64,000 nt of DNA, from NCBI GenBank assembly GCA_949317995.1, contig OX439050.1:17996061-18060060 (forward strand), in the 5' to 3' direction. A program made the position numbers and the translations under genes. The notes below the pieces were generated by a model, which was not told the origin of the DNA, searched no databases, and worked only from the letters and a program-made list of their open reading frames with translations. How positions within the stretch are numbered: the first letter of the stretch is position 1; every line of letters starts with the position of its first letter. The stretch comes from Acholoe squamosa (Eukaryota > Annelida > Polychaeta > Phyllodocida > Polynoidae). Below, in pieces: positions 61,806 to 64,000 of the stretch.

Positions 61806-64000
61806 ATCGAGACATTGTCCTGGAGAAAGGGCAGGTGGTCGGTACTGTACAGTACGCTGACAGAAACGGTGAACTCTCTTCACCAGAGGTAGGATCTGTG
61901 ATCATGCGTCTCGAGCAAGAAGCTGCAGACATCGAGACGGCGGAAATCGCGAGCACCCGCACAGGGGAGCTCCCTACCTGGCTGTTAGACATGTATGGCG
62001 ACACCCACCTGACCCAGCCAGAAGAAAGACTGAAGCTGTCCGCCTTACTACGTAAGCATGTGGATGTCTTTAAATCCCCAGATGAACCGTTAGGGCGCAC
62101 CGATCGATGTCTGCATAACATCGACACGGGTGACGCACAACCTATCCGAGTCCCTTATAGAAGGATTCCGCTCAGCAGGAAAGCTGCGGCGGATGAACAA
62201 CTTAAGGAGATGTTGGATACGGGGGTGGTTAGGCCAAGTACTAGTCCCTGGTCCAGTCTCGTCCAGATGGTGACGAAGAAGGATGGGACCATGAGATTCT
62301 GCGTCGATTATCGATGTCTGAATGGAGTGACTAAGAAAAATGCCTACCCCCTCCCGCGCATCGACGAATCCTTGGATGCCCTAGGAGGAAACAAGTGGTT
62401 TAGTTGTCTCCATCTCCAATCTGGATATTGGCAGATCGGGATGAATCCCGACGACGTCGAGAAAACCGCTTTTTCCTATCAGAGGGGGCTCTACGAATTC
62501 GATCGAATGGCGTTTGGTTTGTGTAACGCCCCCGCCACATTCGAGCGAATGATGGAGGAGATGTTGAGAGGTTTGCTGGGTAAAAGTTGCCTGGTTTACC
62601 TCGATGATATCATCGTCTTCGGCAAAACGACGGATGAAGCAATGGCGAATCTGGCAGAAGTTTTCAACAGGATTCGAGCATGGGGACTGAAGTTGAAACC
62701 TAAAAAGTGTCAACTTTTTAGGACTTCAGTCGAGTACCTGGGCCGAATCGTGTCTGAACAGGGTATAGAAGCCAACCCGGGGAAAATTAGCGATGTAATG
62801 ACTTGGGCTAGGCCCACTACAGTGAAGGAAATTCGATCCTTCATTGGTTTTTGTTCCTACTACCTAGAGTTCATCCCGGGGTTCGCGGAACTCGTGAGTC
62901 CTTTACAGGACTTAGTGATCCAAAAACCTAAAGGTAGTAGAGGTCGTTACGAGGCATTCGCGTGGACGGAAAGAGCCGAACATGCCTTTGTCGAGTTAAA
63001 ACGAAGTTTCAGGGAGACACCTGTGCTTCGATTCCCCACATCCGACGGTCGTTTTATCTTGGACACTGACGCCAGTAATACCGCGATCGGGGCTGTTCTA
63101 TCCCAAGTGCAGGATGGAGCAGAGGTCCAGATCTCGTTTGCTAGCAACACTCTAAGTAAAACACAACGAAACTACTGCACCACCAAAAGGGAACTGCTGG
63201 CAGTTGTCGTGTACACCAGGAAGTTTAGGCACTACCTCTATGGTGGTAACTTCACTATCCGCACCGATCATTCGTCTTTGAAATGGCTCCTGAATTTCAA
63301 AGAGGCTGAAGGAATGATGGGTAGGTGGCTGGCCCACCTTTCAGAGTTCGGTCTCGAAAACTCTAAGATCGAACATCGAAGTGGGGCCAAGCATCTAAAC
63401 GCCGATGGTCTTAGTCGTATCCCTGTGCGGCTATGCCAGAGGTCGGATTGCACAGACTGTGGCAGTCATAATGCTGTTTTGGCAGCTGTAAGTAGTTTAG
63501 TAGACAGCCGGGTGGGTGTTGCATTTTGGTCTCTCGATGAACTCATTGATGCTCAGAAAGCGGACACCGACATCAAACGAGTTGCTGAATGGCTAGTTAA
63601 GGGGGCTAAACCCACTAGGCCTGATGTATCAATCGAGAGCGCCGAGGTACGGAAATTAATAGGGCAATGGCCTCTATTAACCTTCCGTGAAGGCTTGTTG
63701 TGTCGTTGGAAAGTCGAGGCGGGTCGAGCTAGACGCACGATTCAAGTAGTTGTACCACGCCAACTGAGGGGTGAGGTACTCTCCTTTTGCAATGGACACC
63801 GAACGGCGGCACATTTTGGTCGTAAACGAACGCTCGAGAAAGTGAAAAGGAGATATTACTGGCCCGGAATGGGAAAGGACATAGGTCGGTGGGTTCGGCA
63901 TTGTCCTACCTGTTGCCTGGTAAAGCCCGGCGAGGGCATGGGTAAGTCTCCTCTGCACCAAGAGTTGTTCGGGGTGAGATTCGGGAGGATAGCTATAGAT
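61806..64000 (+). pseudogene. pol: Gypsy reverse transcriptase, RNase H, start of integrase
   Basis: The reverse transcriptase spans about 62150-62900: MVTKKDGTMRFCVDYR, AFGLCNAPATFERMM, LVYLDDIIVFG with the catalytic Asp pair, and FIGFCSYY. RNase H spans about 62950-63420: DTDASNTAIGAVL, REL and RTDHSSLKWL. The integrase zinc-binding unit begins near 63780 (GHRTAAHFGRKRT then CPTCCLVK). The window ends at the start of the integrase core. Confidence 0.93.

Larger units (their letters stand above)
57530..64000 (+). mobile_element. Ty3/Gypsy LTR element, 3' part outside window
   Basis: The order is LTR, tRNA-His-type primer site, gag, protease, reverse transcriptase, RNase H and the start of integrase. 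The 3' half of integrase and the 3' LTR lie beyond the window. The coding region has several breaks, perhaps four to six, so the copy is inactive. It lies against or inside the 5' end of the minus-strand LINE. Its GC content is higher than its surroundings, with many CGA/TCG codons, so it probably arrived more recently than the neighbouring LINE. Confidence 0.9.

Noticed and set aside
1-64000. tRNA, rRNA or snRNA genes
   Set aside because: I looked for tRNA B-box-like GGTTCGAATCC and conserved rRNA stretches and found none that I could support by eye.

Overview
The window is animal nuclear DNA. It is AT-rich and crowded with transposons, and it carries one split host gene with GT-AG introns. 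The host gene is a brambleberry (KAR5/GEX1 family) homologue. Together with the LINE, SINE-like, MITE and Ty3/Gypsy content this suggests a marine invertebrate, perhaps a non-vertebrate deuterostome, lophotrochozoan or cnidarian. I cannot name the species.

Layout, left end. Positions 1-7090 hold the 3' part of an env-bearing Ty3/Gypsy element (RNase H, integrase, an env-like region). Beyond env lies an unexpected minus-strand gene with its own TATA/initiator and a histone-type 3' stem-loop. Minisatellites (7691-8270) and a 1.33-kb interspersed repeat (8630-9958) follow. A 5.1-kb satellite of ~316-bp monomers with higher-order structure fills 9952-15105 and abuts a decayed LINE reverse transcriptase (15106-16700). 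Positions 16700-22500 are nested MITEs with no gene I can support.

Middle. The minus-strand host gene runs from 46684 down to 22560 in 13 exons. Their phases all agree and they give a 677-residue protein. It has a signal peptide, a Cys-rich N-terminal domain, coiled coils, a membrane region, a Ser/Arg-rich tail and a C-terminal Cys/His knuckle. Brambleberry proteins act in nuclear-envelope fusion after fertilisation. Its 11.5-kb first intron is a stack of MITEs, a LINE with RNase H, minisatellites, a 399-bp tandem duplication and a ~770-bp foldback.

Right end. After an upstream region with MITEs, a minus-strand LINE occupies about 51390-57529. Its endonuclease-reverse transcriptase is damaged. 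Its ORF1 joins a coiled coil and RNA-binding domain to a NADAR (YbiA-like N-glycosidase) domain, which is the most surprising protein architecture here. A MITE with a 'TA' target duplication splits the NADAR domain. A plus-strand Ty3/Gypsy element (LTR from about 57530, a tRNA-His-type primer site, a coiled-coil gag, protease, reverse transcriptase, RNase H, start of integrase) runs off the window end.

The strongest leads are the antisense gene with histone-like 3' processing signals (6347-6953), the LINE ORF1-NADAR fusion (55594-57529), and the 'CCGTAA' MITE family, which carries an expandable in-frame 87-bp minisatellite and whose 'TA' target duplication is shown by an empty paralogous site inside the window.
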